Positions 16,483 through 27,100 of a DNA stretch of 64,000 nucleotides are shown here, in pieces. Numbering within the stretch: position 1 is the stretch's first letter; the number at the start of each line of letters is the position of its first letter. The position numbers and the translations under genes are program-made. Location of the stretch: the NCBI GenBank assembly GCA_963664365.1, contig OY761144.1, forward strand, positions 1-64,000. Reading direction: 5' to 3'. The notes beneath the pieces are model-generated. The model saw only the letters and a program-made list of their open reading frames with translations. It was not told where the DNA came from and ran no database searches. This DNA is from VXRN01 sp963664365 (GTDB lineage Bacteria; Chloroflexota; Dehalococcoidia; Lucifugimonadales; UBA1123).

Positions 16483-16560
16483 CATATTGCGCTATCACCG
16501 AGGTTGTGGATAAGGTTCGTTCGTACCTATTTGGAGAGGTACATTCATACCTGTTCGGTG
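16483..16560. promoter_or_regulatory. Shared upstream repeat, copy 3, between the DUF805 gene and the kinase gene
   Basis: Third copy of the 75-bp element, here in the divergent gap between 15340-16398 (minus) and the sensor kinase (plus). The dyad is perfect in this copy: GTACCT-ATTTGGAG-AGGTAC at about 16523-16542. It may be controlled by the kinase's missing partner regulator. Confidence 0.5.
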
Positions 16561-16616
16561 TGTACTTATGAACTTTGCCCCCGACACCGAGCGGGGTACG
16601 CCCTAGGAGTAGAGCC

Positions 16617-17834
16617 TTGAATTCGCCGACCACGCCGCACGATGCCGATGCAGAGCTCAGTCGGACCCATCCGGACGATCTGCGTCATAACCTGAAGATT
16701 TCGGTGTGGGTGCGATGGTTCGTCACGATTGCATGGTTGGCGCAGCTCAACTACCGGCCCAACTTCGCGGACCCCAACTATATCCCGAACACGCTCTTCG
16801 CCATCTTGCTGCTGGCGCTGAACGGCTACGTCCACTACCGCATCGAGTCTAAACGGAGGGTAACCTGGCATTGGGCGCTGGCTCTCAGCACGATGGACAC
16901 GGCGGCGCTTACGGCGGGCCTGGCGATTTCCGGCGGATTCGCCAACACCTTCTTCGTGCTGTATTACCCCAGCCTGGCGATGTTCGCCGTGGTGTTCACG
17001 TCGTTCAGGCTCAGCTTCGCCTGGGTGACAATGGTCGCGGTTATGTATGCGGCGCTGAGCATGGCGGTGGAGCCGAGTCTCGATCTCGAGGCCAAGGAAG
17101 AGAAGGTGCTGTTCACCAGGATCGTGGTCATGTACGCGGTGGTCACGGCGGTCAACTTGGTTTCCAGGTTCGAGCGGACGAGGAGAAGAGAGGCTGTGGA
17201 ACGGGAAAGGGAGCTTCAGCGGGAGCGTATAGAGCTCTCGCAGACCATTCATGACACCATTGCCCAGTCCACCTACATGATCGGGCTCGGACTCGAGACC
17301 GCCATCGAGCTTGCGGACGCCCGAGAGGGCGAGAATCGCGATGACCTGCTTGCCAAGCTCTCAGCGACACATGCGCTGTCCAAGTCCACAATGTGGGAGC
17401 TCAGACACCCCATCGACGTCGGCCCCATATTCGAGGGGCGCGAGTTGAGCCGGGTACTGAGATCCCATGCCTCTACGTTCAGCACCATCACGTCGATTCC
17501 CACAGAGCTTACCCAGTCAGGACGCGAACCTAAGCTATCAACCGTAAGCAAGAGGCTGCTGTTCTCGATAGCCCACAACGCAATGACCAACGCACTCAGG
17601 CACGCGCATGCCGGCAATGTCACTATCGTGCTGAGCTTCGAGAGCGATAAGGTCCAGATGTCCGTATCGGACGACGGGATCGGCCTCCCGGACGACTACG
17701 CGGAGCGTGGACATGGCTTCAGGAATATGAGGTCGGACGCCGAGCGAATGGGAGGCTCCCTCGAGGTGGGCTCGGGCGAGCAGGGACGCGGTACGACCGT
17801 GACCTGCGCAGTACCCTGCGACGCAAACCTATGA
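16617..17834 (+). CDS. Membrane sensor histidine kinase, HisKA_3 (NarL/LiaS) type
   Basis: A 405-residue kinase with about five to six hydrophobic segments in residues 25-165, a short coiled linker, a HisKA_3 dimerisation helix with phospho-acceptor His212 in TIHDTIAQS, and an HATPase_c domain with NAMTNALRHA (N box, about 325), DDGIGLPDDY (about 354) and GHGFRNM (about 367). Such kinases partner LuxR/NarL-type response regulators, but none is adjacent. The start is set at TTG 16617, 7 nt after TAGGAG; an in-frame TTG at 16575 lacks a ribosome site. Its 5' end is partly duplicated at 12550-12610. Confidence 0.88.
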   Translation: MNSPTTPHDADAELSRTHPDDLRHNLKISVWVRWFVTIAWLAQLNYRPNFADPNYIPNTLFAILLLALNGYVHYRIESKRRVTWHWALALSTMDTAALTAGLAISGGFANTFFVLYYPSLAMFAVVFTSFRLSFAWVTMVAVMYAALSMAVEPSLDLEAKEEKVLFTRIVVMYAVVTAVNLVSRFERTRRREAVERERELQRERIELSQTIHDTIAQSTYMIGLGLETAIELADAREGENRDDLLAKLSATHALSKSTMWELRHPIDVGPIFEGRELSRVLRSHASTFSTITSIPTELTQSGREPKLSTVSKRLLFSIAHNAMTNALRHAHAGNVTIVLSFESDKVQMSVSDDGIGLPDDYAERGHGFRNMRSDAERMGGSLEVGSGEQGRGTTVTCAVPCDANL

Positions 17835-17999
17835 GGCGAGTAGATTGACACCGGACGGACGACGAACCATCGCAGGCAGGATGCGCGGTCTGCCCGGCCC
17901 TTGTCTCTCATGATCCAGCTTGATGTCTTCCAAACACTGCCGCAGGAACGTCTCTATGTTGCCGAGGGTGTCTGCATCGTCGTTGGTATGGGTGGACAT
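17829..17999 (-). pseudogene. Transposase N-terminal remnant
   Basis: A 56-codon reading frame starting at ATG 17999. The first 43 residues end in GPGRPRILPA, a stretch reminiscent of the N-terminus of IS4-like transposases, after which the sequence turns into unrelated codons and stops. The upstream 100 bp carry an IS-type end shared with the element at 7125-7279. It reads as a transposase cut off soon after its start. Family assignment is from memory of the motif only. Confidence 0.5.
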
Positions 18000-18101
18000 T
18001 GCACAGTTGCTCCTTCTGAGTAGTCATACCCTTTTACTACTCAGAGGAGCATCGCCTAAAGGCGAGGACGGTCCTTAAAACCCAATTAGTTGGAGCCGAT
18101 G
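17996..18101 (-). mobile_element. End of the insertion-sequence remnant, homologous to the MITE at 7125
   Basis: About 90% identical, inverted, to 7125-7229: same terminal repeat (outer end at 18101), same hairpin (CTGAGTAGT 18016-18024 with ACTACTCAG 18036-18044), same start codon context ACTGTGCAATG. It lies immediately before the transposase remnant, so it is probably that element's left end and promoter. Confidence 0.7.
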
Positions 18102-18394
18102 CCACAAGGGACGCCCCTACGTCAAAACGGTCCGCAACGGCGCGGAACCGGTCCCCGTGACGGGATGTGAGAGTTATACCACTTTCGCCCCCCGGTCAAG
18201 CGTTGAGATATCGAGGGCAAAGAGGTCAGGAATAAGGGGTAAGGAATGAGGGGGTCTGAAGCAGGATTTACGGGATGGGAGGATTGTTAGGATAGGTTGG
18301 TGGGGCTTGGGGTTGAACGTAGGTGATCAACCGCGAGTGGGGCAGGCAGCAACTTAGATGAAGGCCGGTATCCGGAGTCTCGCCAACTACGCCG
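18102..18394. other. Non-coding gap with dispersed repeats
   Basis: No gene seen. It contains CCACAAGGGACGCCCCTACG (18102-18121), which recurs at 20071-20091 and in looser form at 31538-31565 and 33555-33583. It also holds a CAGGATTTACGGGAT..GGAGGATT block (18262-18290), found inverted at about 38050-38096. Confidence 0.6.
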
Positions 18395-19219
18395 CTAAAG
18401 CGGCGCAACCCCGGCCAGGTCTTCTACCTTCATGCCGGCCTGTTCAGCCTGTTGTCGGATTCGTCTAAACGGCATCAGGGGGAAGTCGCTTCCGGGCAGT
18501 ACCTTATCCGGCCCGACCAGTTTGGCAACTGCCGGAAATACGTCCGGGGTGTACAAAAACGGGGATGCCGCCGTGTCGAACCAGACGTTTGTCAGCGCCT
18601 CCCTCACCTCCGGCATCAGCGCGTAGAAGGGCAACCCGCCGCCCCAGTGGGCGCAGACTATCTTTACGTTCGGATAGGCGCGGGCGTTTTCGATAAAGCG
18701 CATCAGCGTCTGGGGATTCGTCGAACCCTTGCCCGCGTAGCTGTGGCCCACCGGCTCCGACGAATGTGTCGTGATGACCAGGCCGTACTCTTGGGCCACT
18801 TCCAGAACGGGGTTCATGGTGGCCGCGTCGCCGATGTCGAAACCCTGCGTGTCGGGATGAAGTTCTCCGATTCCGCGCGCTCCGAGCTTGGCGCACCGCT
18901 CTAACTCCCGCGCGGCGTCATCGCCCCACGCGGGGCTTACTGAGCAGAAGCCGATGATCCGGTCCGGATATTTGCCGGCCGAGTCGATGATGTAGTCGTT
19001 GGCCTCTCGCGCCAGGCCGGGGTCCGTCCACCCCATGCCCATGGAAACCGAGCGATCGACACCGTCCTCGTCCATCGCGGCGATCAGATCCTCGGCGGAC
19101 GCCAGGCCCGCATCTGGGTTGGAGTAAAGCTCCCGGAACGTGGCGTCGCGCCGCAGCCACCGCTCGCGTTCGGCGCTGGCCGACGGCGGGAAGATGTGGG
19201 TATGGAAGTCGTTAATCAG
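18395..19219 (-). CDS. Amidohydrolase-2 family metal-dependent hydrolase (non-ATG start)
   Basis: A TIM-barrel hydrolase of about 275 residues. The only ATG in this part (19075) would drop the metal-binding HxH. In frame upstream, sequence continues as INDFHTHIFPPSASAERERW, placing His6 and His8 exactly where the family needs them. No ATG, GTG or TTG lies between the upstream SDR stop and this block, so the start is probably CTG 19219 or ATT 19216. Other ligands: the His of ITTHSSE and of CAHWGGG, and the Asp of GSDFP. It begins 2 bp after the SDR stop, implying translational coupling. Likely a decarboxylase- or lactonase-like hydrolase of unknown substrate. Confidence 0.82.
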   Translation of the reverse strand: MINDFHTHIFPPSASAERERWLRRDATFRELYSNPDAGLASAEDLIAAMDEDGVDRSVSMGMGWTDPGLAREANDYIIDSAGKYPDRIIGFCSVSPAWGDDAARELERCAKLGARGIGELHPDTQGFDIGDAATMNPVLEVAQEYGLVITTHSSEPVGHSYAGKGSTNPQTLMRFIENARAYPNVKIVCAHWGGGLPFYALMPEVREALTNVWFDTAASPFLYTPDVFPAVAKLVGPDKVLPGSDFPLMPFRRIRQQAEQAGMKVEDLAGVAPL

Positions 19220-19221
19220 GG

Positions 19222-19992
19222 CTACTGTGTAGTCACGCCGCCGTCTATGACCAGTTCTGAGCCGGTCATGTAGGACGACTCGTCGGAAGCGAGGAACAGG
19301 ATTCCGTAGGCGATTTCCATGGCGTTCCCGAGGCGGCTCATCGGTATCTGCTGAAGGAACCGCCTTCGGCGCTCCTCATCGTATTCCCAGTTCGCGTTCA
19401 GCGGCGTAAGGCAATATCCGGGATGCACCGAGTTCACCCGTATGCCGTCCCCGACAAGCTGGACGGCGGCCGACTTGGTGAAGATCCTGCTGGCGCCCTT
19501 GGCCGCGTGGTAGTCCGTTGCCCCCTGACTCGCGATGATGCCGTAGATGGACGATATGTTGATGATGGAGCCGCCGCCCGCCGCCCGCATCGGCGGGATC
19601 GCGTACTTCGTCCCCAGGAAGACGCCCTTGGCGTGCAGGTCCATCTGCCTGTCCCAGTTCAACTCGGACGTGTCTTCGACCTTGCCCGAACCCGCCGTCC
19701 CGGCGTTGTTGACCAGCACGTTCAGGGTTCCGTAGGCGTCCAGCGTGGACTGTATTGCGCGCTCCCAGTCCGATTCCAGCGTGACGTCGTGCTCGATGAA
19801 TATCGCGTCGTGCCCTTCGTCGCGCATCTGGGCGACTGTGCGCTCGCCGGCGTCCACGTCTATGTCGGTGAGCGCGACTTTCGCGCCCTCTTCGGCGAAG
19901 AGCCACGCGGCGGCTCCTCCGAACCCCATAAGCTCGCCTTTGACCCCGTGCGCCGCGCCTGTGATCAGGGCGACTTTGTTTTCGAGTCTCAC
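19222..19992 (-). CDS. Short-chain dehydrogenase/reductase
   Basis: A 256-residue Rossmann-fold SDR. Cofactor motif TGAAHGVKGELMG (about 11-23; longer than the usual TGxxxGxG), Asp at the end of beta2 (ALTDIDVDAG) favouring NAD+, NNAG at about 94-97 and the catalytic Ser-Tyr-Lys as SSIYG...YHAAK (Tyr about 163, Lys 167). C-terminal GGVTTQ. First gene of a two-gene minus-strand unit with the amidohydrolase. Substrate not evident. Confidence 0.92.
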   Translation of the reverse strand: MRLENKVALITGAAHGVKGELMGFGGAAAWLFAEEGAKVALTDIDVDAGERTVAQMRDEGHDAIFIEHDVTLESDWERAIQSTLDAYGTLNVLVNNAGTAGSGKVEDTSELNWDRQMDLHAKGVFLGTKYAIPPMRAAGGGSIINISSIYGIIASQGATDYHAAKGASRIFTKSAAVQLVGDGIRVNSVHPGYCLTPLNANWEYDEERRRRFLQQIPMSRLGNAMEIAYGILFLASDESSYMTGSELVIDGGVTTQ

Positions 19993-20231
19993 GTCGTTAT
20001 CCTCCGCGCAAGTCTGATAGTCCGGCCCAGGTTCTACCGCCTAGCGATGGAATTGTAGCGGGTGCGAGCGCCCACAAGGGACGCCCCTACGCGCATTCGG
20101 CGGTTAGGCGGTGGGTTATGGTTCGATTATAGCAGTTGTCCGCGCTTGGGGTACGTGCTAAAGTCCGGACAATTCTTGCGGGCTCATCGTGGAGGTGGCG
20201 TATTGGCAGCGCTATGTTCCGGACGGTAGAG

Positions 20232-21089
20232 ATGCGCCGCAATCTGAAGAAGATCGGGCGGATTGCCGTCAAGACGCTGGCGGCGCTGGCGGTTCTGTCG
20301 GCGGTCGCCCTGGGGGTTCGGCACATGTCATTTCTCGACCGGATGTTGATCTATTTTCCCGAGCGTGAGTTGACGGCTGCGCCCTCCGACATCGGCCTCG
20401 CCTACGAGGACGTATCGCTGACCGCCGCGGACGGCACGAAGTTGCACGGTTGGCACGTGCCCGGCGAGTCGCGAACGACCCTGTTGTGGCTGCACGGCAA
20501 CGCGGGGAACATCGGCCATAGGGTGTACAACATCGCCATGCTGGTGAGGAACACGGGCCTTGGCGTGTTCATCATCGACTACCGCGGCTATGGCCGGAGT
20601 GAGGGCGCGCCGTTCGAGAAGGGCCTCTACATGGACGCCGAGGCCGCGTTCGAGCATCTGACGACCGACCTCGGCCTGGACCCGGAAGAGGACATTGTGA
20701 TCTTCGGGCGGTCTCTCGGCGCCAGCGTGGCGGCTGAGATGGCGACGCGGCGCCGAGTCAGGAGCGTGGTCCTCGAGTCGGGGTTCACGTCGGTACGGGA
20801 GATGTCCGGCTCCAGGCGTACCAGACTGGTCTCGTTCCTGCTTCTTCCGATGTTGGACGCGAGGTATGACTCTCTGTCAAAGATCGGGTCGGCGCTGTCG
20901 CCGGTCATGGTGATACACGGGGACCGCGATGACATCGTGCCGTTCGAGATGGGTGAGAGGCTCTACGAGGCGGCGCCGGAGCCGAAACGTTTCTACCGCG
21001 TCCGGGGAGCTTCGCACAACGATACCCACATGGTGGGCGGCGACGCTTATTTCGAGGCGCTGAGGGAGTGGGTGGTGGATAGTGAATAG
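20232..21089 (+). CDS. Membrane-anchored alpha/beta hydrolase
   Basis: About 285 residues: basic N-terminus and one membrane helix (about 10-30), then an alpha/beta-hydrolase domain of the YqkD/ABHD13-like group, marked by LIYFPE, LLWLHGNAGN (oxyanion loop) and DYRGYGRSEG. Nucleophile Ser in GRSLGAS, acid Asp in HGDRDDIVP, and His in GASHND. ATG 20232 is used because it gives a short basic N-region ahead of the helix; in-frame ATG 20214 and TTG 20136 are possible. Substrate unknown; active site probably outside the membrane. Confidence 0.85.
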   Translation: MRRNLKKIGRIAVKTLAALAVLSAVALGVRHMSFLDRMLIYFPERELTAAPSDIGLAYEDVSLTAADGTKLHGWHVPGESRTTLLWLHGNAGNIGHRVYNIAMLVRNTGLGVFIIDYRGYGRSEGAPFEKGLYMDAEAAFEHLTTDLGLDPEEDIVIFGRSLGASVAAEMATRRRVRSVVLESGFTSVREMSGSRRTRLVSFLLLPMLDARYDSLSKIGSALSPVMVIHGDRDDIVPFEMGERLYEAAPEPKRFYRVRGASHNDTHMVGGDAYFEALREWVVDSE

Positions 21090-21121
21090 TGGATAGCTTT
21101 TAGTGGGGTGTCTAGGACAGA

Positions 21122-21153
21122 CTTAGGGGGCGGGGTTCGACCTGCCCCCTAAG
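21122..21153. terminator. Perfect 10-bp stem-loop between convergent genes
   Basis: CTTAGGGGGC at 21122-21131 pairs with GCCCCCTAAG at 21144-21153 around a 12-nt loop, 3 bp beyond the stop of the giant surface gene and after the hydrolase gene. It lacks a clear T-run on either strand but is placed as a two-way terminator. Confidence 0.55.
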
Positions 21154-21156
21154 CTG

Positions 21157-24100
21157 CTAGATGGAGGACGACCGTTTGTTGAGGCGGCGCTTGACCAGGT
21201 AGGCTATCAGCAGCAGCAGGACTCCCAGGAAGTTGCCGGCCAGAATACCCTGCCAGACGCAGTCGCAGCCTAAGATGGTCGGCGCAAAACCGGCGCCCAA
21301 TACTGAGGTCGGCGATTCGCCGGGCGTAGGTGTCGGCGTGGGCGTAGGCTCAGGCGTCGGTGTCGGCGTAGGCTCAGGCGTGGACGTCGGCGTGGCGGAC
21401 GGACCGCCGGGCGCCCGACGGGTGCGCTGCCTGACTGCCGAATCGTCACCGGTTGGCGTAGGTGTCGGTGTCGCCGTAGCGGTTGGCGTAGGCGTAGGCG
21501 CTGGCGTCAGCGTCGGTGACGGGGTCGGCGTTGCCGTAGGCGCAGCGGTCGGCGAGGGCGCGGTCGCCTGGATAGCAACCGGAGTGGCGATCGGCGTTGG
21601 CGTTGGTGTCGGCGCTGAAGTTGGCGTCGGCGTCGGAGCCGAGTCGGTCGAACCCTTGCCGCTTGACGACCAATCGCTCGTTCCTTCGTCGTTGGTGGCG
21701 CGCACCTGCACTTCGTAGTCGGCGCCGGCGTCCAGGCCGGTCAACGCGGTGGCCGTTCCGGACCCGGAGAAGCCGTAGTCGCTCCAAGCGCTCTCACCCG
21801 ATTTCCTGTATCGCACGTCGTAGTCGCTGATCGCGGGCTTGCCGCTCACGTCGGGCGACTTCCACGATGCGTACAGCGCGGTCTGAGGGCTGCCGGAGTT
21901 TCTAGTTACGCTCGGAGCGGACGGCGTTGACGGCGGCTCGTTCACGTCGGTCACGTTGATCGTGACTGAGACGGTGGCGTCTATCACGTTGTCGGCGTTG
22001 CCGTCGGAGTCGGTCTTGTCGGATACGCCCACGAGAACGCTGTATGAGGTCTTGGATTCGTAGTCCAGGTTCGCGCCTGAGTTCACCGATATCTGGCCCG
22101 TGGCCGAGTCTATGGTGAACGCGACCGCGTCAGCGCCGCTCAGGGTGTATCTCAGACTGTCGCCGTCCGGGTCAGTCGCCGTTACGGGATCGCCGACGTT
22201 GGTACCGCTGGGCGAGTTCTCGGCCACGCTCAGAGCGTCGACCGGGTCGAAGCTCGGCGCGCCGTTCGTCGAAGAGCCGGAGTCGGACCGCGAGTCGGTC
22301 ACCATTCCGGTCACGACGGGCGTCTTAGGCGAGTCGTCGGTTTTGGTGACGGTGACGGCGGCGGTGGAACCCGTGCCTGAAGCCGACCACGCGCTCGCGC
22401 CGTCGGCGTTCCGGGCCTTCACCTGGACCTCATACGCGGTCCCGGATGTCAGGCCGGACAGCGACGTGTTGGTCGTGGCGCCGCTGTGGCCGTGAGAAGT
22501 CCAGCCGCTATCGCCGCTCTTCTTGTAGCGAACGTCGTAGTCGCTGATCGCGGGCTTGCCGGTCATGTCCGGCGCGTTCCACGACACGTTCAACGACGTC
22601 TGCCGGCTGCCGGAGTTCTGCGATACGCTCGGAGCGGACGGAGCCGACGGCGGTTCGCTCACGTCGGTTACGCTTATCGTCACCGAGGCGGTGTCGTCTA
22701 TCACGTTGTCGGCGTTGCCGTCGGAGTCCAACTTGTCGGACACTCCCACGCTCACGCTGTAGGTGGTCTTGGATTCATAGTCCAGGTTCACGCCGGAGTT
22801 AACCGATATCTGGCCCGTGGCCGAGTCTATGGTGAATGAACCGGCGTCGCTGCCGCCCAGCGAGTACGTCAGTGTGTCGCCGTCGGCGTCGGTTGCAGTT
22901 ACGGAGCCGACCGAGGTTCCGGCGGGCGAGTTCTCGGCCACGCTCAGCGATGTCGAGCCGCTGAACGACGGGTCTCTGTTTACCGACGGGACTAGCTTGT
23001 CGGTCGTGGCCGAGCCCGGAGCGGACCACGGACCCGTGCCCTCGTCGTTGCTGGCCCGTACCCGGACCTCATAGGTCGTATCGACGTACAGGCTGCTGAG
23101 CGTCGTAGCCGTGCCCGTTCCCGTGAAGCTGTGGTCGGTCCAATCGGAATCGCCAGAGGCGCGGTACTGCACGTCGTAGTCGGTTATGGCGGGCTTGCCC
23201 GTCATGTCCGGCGCGGTCCAGCTTACGTTCAGGACGCTATGGGGAGACGAGGTACTGCGCCGCACGTCGGGAGCGTCGGGCGCGGGCGGCGGCTCGTTGG
23301 CGTCGGTTATGTCGATGGTCACCGTGATGACCGCGTTCATGATCTCGTGGTTGTCGTGCTGGTTGTTCGCGTGGCTCGCCGTCACCGTGATCGAGTGGCC
23401 GTGAGCAGACTCGTAGTTCAGGTTCGCGCCCGAGTTGACCGTTATCTGGCCGGTGGACGAGTTGATTGTGAACTCGTTGTGCTGCTGGGTCGTCGTGGAC
23501 GTTGAGGTCGAGACCTGTCCGATCACGACGTCCGACGTTATGGCGTAGGCCAGCGTGTGACCCTCGGAGTCTATGGCCGGCAGCGAACCGGTCACAGCCG
23601 TTCCGGCAGGCGAGTTCTCAGGCACCGAAAGCGAGGCGGTCTTGCGGTCCAACGTCCTCACGCTGCCGCTTGTGGACCAGTCGCTCGTGCCCTCGTCGTT
23701 GGTGGCCCGAACCTGGGCCTCGTACCTTGTGCCCCTAGTTAGCCCGGTCAGCGTGACGGACGTTCCCGTTCCGTCGTGCTGCAAGACGCTCCAGGTGGAG
23801 CTTGCGGTCTTCTTGTAGCGCAGGTCGTAATCCGTGATGGGCGGCTTGCCCGTCATGTCGGGGGCAGTCCACGACACGTTCACCTTGCTGGTGGGCGAGT
23901 CTGAGTTCTGCCGCATCGTCGGGCCGTCGGGAGCGGCGGGCGGCTCGTCCACGTCGGTTACGTTGATCGTGACCGAGATCGTGTCGTCTATCGAGGTGTC
24001 GGGATTGCCGGAGTCGTCCTCGCTGTCGGTGACGTTCACTGTCACGCTGTACGAGGTCTTGGCCTCGTAGTCCAGCGCGGACTTCACCTGGATCTGTCCC

Positions 24101-27100
24101 GTTCCTGAGCCGACGTCGAACTTGGAGGCGTCCGTTCCGCTCAGGGAGTAGGTGAGAACGTCTTTGTCGGCGTCGGTGGCCGTCAGTGGCGAGCCGATGT
24201 TGGTTCCGGCCGCCGAGTTCTCGGCTATGCTGAGAGTCTTCGAGTCGCCGTCCGTGAATTCAGGCGTTTCGTTCACGTCCGTCACGTTGATGGTCACAGG
24301 GACGACGTAGTCGCCCGGCGCGTTCGGGTCTAGGCTCTGGGCCGATGCCCCAGCCGATGCCGCCGTCACCGTAACGATGACGCTGTACGCGGTCTTGCCG
24401 CTCTCGTAGTCCAGTACCGTTCCGGACTTCACCTTGATCTGGCCGCTGGACGATACGATTGTGAAACTGGCGGCGTCCGTTCCGCTCAAGGCGTGCGTGT
24501 AGTCGTAGCTTGTGTTTGTGCTGGTCGCCGTCACAGCCGCGCCGACGTTCGTCCCGGCGGGCGAGTTCTCCTCGATGCTGCGTGTGACGCCTCCGGCCAT
24601 GGTGACGGCCATGCCCGAATTGGACCATTCGCCCGTGCCCTCGACGTTCGTCGCTCGCACCTGGACCTCGTAGCTCTTGCCGTTCGTCAGGTTCGCCAGC
24701 GTCGTGTTGGTTCCCGTTCCGGTGAAGGATGCGTCGGTCCAGGTCGAACCGCCCGACAGCCTGTACTGCACGTCGTAGTCGGTGATGGCGGGTTTGCCCG
24801 TCATGTCCGGCGCGGTCCAGCTAACGTCCAGCTTGGTCTTCGGCGTCGTCGAGTTGGCGGACACCGTGGGAGCGGCGGGCTTGGCCGGAGGCTCATTCAC
24901 GTCCGTCACGTTGATCGTGACCTCTATCGTGTCGTCGATCACCGTGTCGGGGTTGTCGTTGGTGTCCTTGCGGTCGCTGACCTGCACGACGACGCTGTAC
25001 GTGGTCTTGGATTCGTAGTCCAGCGCGGCCTTGACCTTTATCTGGCCGGTGGTCGTCGCGACGTCGAACTTGCCGCCGTCGGTCCCGCTCAGCGAGTAAT
25101 AGAGCGTGTGGCCCTCGGTGTCATTGCCGGTGACGGGCGCGCCGACGTTGGTTCCGGCCGCCGAGTTCTCGGCTATGCTGCGCGTCGCCGTGGCGGTCGG
25201 GAAGTCGGCGTGGACATTCTTGTCCTGGGTCGTCGCGCTGCCGCTGGTGGACCAGCCGCTCCAGCCCTCGTCGTTCTTTGCCTTGACCTGAACCTCGTAG
25301 CTCGTCCCTTCCGTCAAGCCGGTGAGCCTCGCGGCGGTGGACGTTCCGTTGTGCGTCCAGTCGCTCCAGGTGGACGTGGCGGTCTTCTTGTAGCGGATGT
25401 CGTAGTCGGTGACGGCCGGCTTGCCCGACATCTGAGCGCTGGTCAACGCCGTCCAGCTAACGTCGAGTTCCGTCTTGGGCTTCGGCGAATGCTGCCAGAC
25501 CGTCGGCGTGTCCGGCGGCGGCGGCGGCTCGTGTACGTCAATCACGTTGATCGTGACTGGGACGACGTAGTCGCCCGGCGCGTTCGGGTCGAGCGACTGA
25601 GCGTTAGCGCCTTGGGACTTTGCCGCTGCCCTCACCGTCACGATGACGCTGTACGAGGTTTTGCCGCTCTCGTAGTTCAGCGACGTTCCGGCCTTCACCT
25701 TGATCTGGCCGCTCGACGAGACGATGGTGAACTTGCCCGCGTCGGTTCCGCTCAGGCTGTGGGTGAAGTTGTAGTTGTTCGGGTTCGAGGTCGCCGTGAC
25801 CGGCGCGCCGACGTTGGCTCCGGCCGCCGAGTTCTCGTCCACGCTCCGCGTCACGCCCCCGGCCTCGGTTATGGCCGTTCCGCTGTCAGACCACGCGCTG
25901 TCGCCCTCGTCGTTCCTGGACGCCACCTGCACCTCGTAAGTCTTGCCGGGGGTGAGGCTGATGATCGTCGTGCTTTCCACAGTTGACGAGAGCGACCAAC
26001 TCGATGTCCAAGTCGAGCCGCCAACCACACGATACCGCAGGCCCTGGGCGGTGACCGCCGGCTTGCCCGACATCTGCGAGCCGGACAACTTCGTCCAGGA
26101 CACGTTCAGCTTGGTCGTCGGAGTCGCGCTGTTGACGCTCACCGTCGGCGCGGACATCTTCACGGGCGGCTCGTGTACGTCCGTCACGTTGATGGTCACC
26201 CCTATGGTGTCGTCGATTGCCGTGTCCGCCGTGCCGTTGGCATTCTTGCCGTCGGTTACGTTCACCGTCACATTGTAGGCGGTCTTGGCCTCGTAGTTGG
26301 GGATGTTGCCCGCCTTGACCGTTATCTGTCCGGTGGAGGCGGTTATGTTGAACTTCGCGGCGTCGGTTCCGCTCAGCGAGTACGTCAGCGCGTCGCCGTC
26401 CACGTCGGAACTGGCGACTGCCGCGCCGACGTTCGTGCCCGCCGCCGAATTCTCGGCGACGCTGCGCGTGGTCGTGGCCCCGTCGTCGAAGGTCGGGACT
26501 TCGTTCACGTCCGTAACGTTGATGGTCACCGGGACGGTGTAACTGCCCGGCGCGTTCGGGTCGAGGCTGAAGCCCTGGGACTGCACCTGAGCCTGCGCCG
26601 CCGCGACCGTCACGGTGACGCCGTAGGAGGTCTTGGTCTCATAGTCGAGGCTGGTCCCGCTCTTGACCTTGATCTGGCCGGAGTCGCTCTCGATGGTGAA
26701 CTTGCCCGCGTCCGTCCCGCTCAGGCTGTGGGTCAACGTGTAACTGCTGGTGGCCGTGGCCGTCACCGGCGCGCCGACGTTCGTCCCCGCGGGGGAGTTC
26801 TCGGCCACGCTGCGGGTCACGGCGTTCGCGTCCGTTATCGCGCTGCCGGAATTGGACCACGCGCTCGTGCCCTCGTCGTTGGTGGCCCGCACCTGAACCT
26901 CGTAGCTCTTGGCCGTGGTCAGGCCGGTCAGCGTCGTGTTGGTTCCCGTGCCCGTGAAGCTGTGGCTGCTCCAGGTGGAGTCCCCGGCCTTCCGGTACTG
27001 CACGTCGTAATCGGTGATGGCGGGCTTGCCCGTCATGCTGGGCGCCGTCCACGACACGCTTATCTTGGTCGTCGGCGTGGTGGAGTCCGGCGCAACCGTG

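Noticed and set aside
24493..25986. A 497-codon open frame on the plus strand within the giant surface gene
   Set aside because: It is antisense to the repeat-rich adhesin; its Arg/Val-rich, Gly-rich composition follows from the GC-skewed repeats and it has no recognisable domain.
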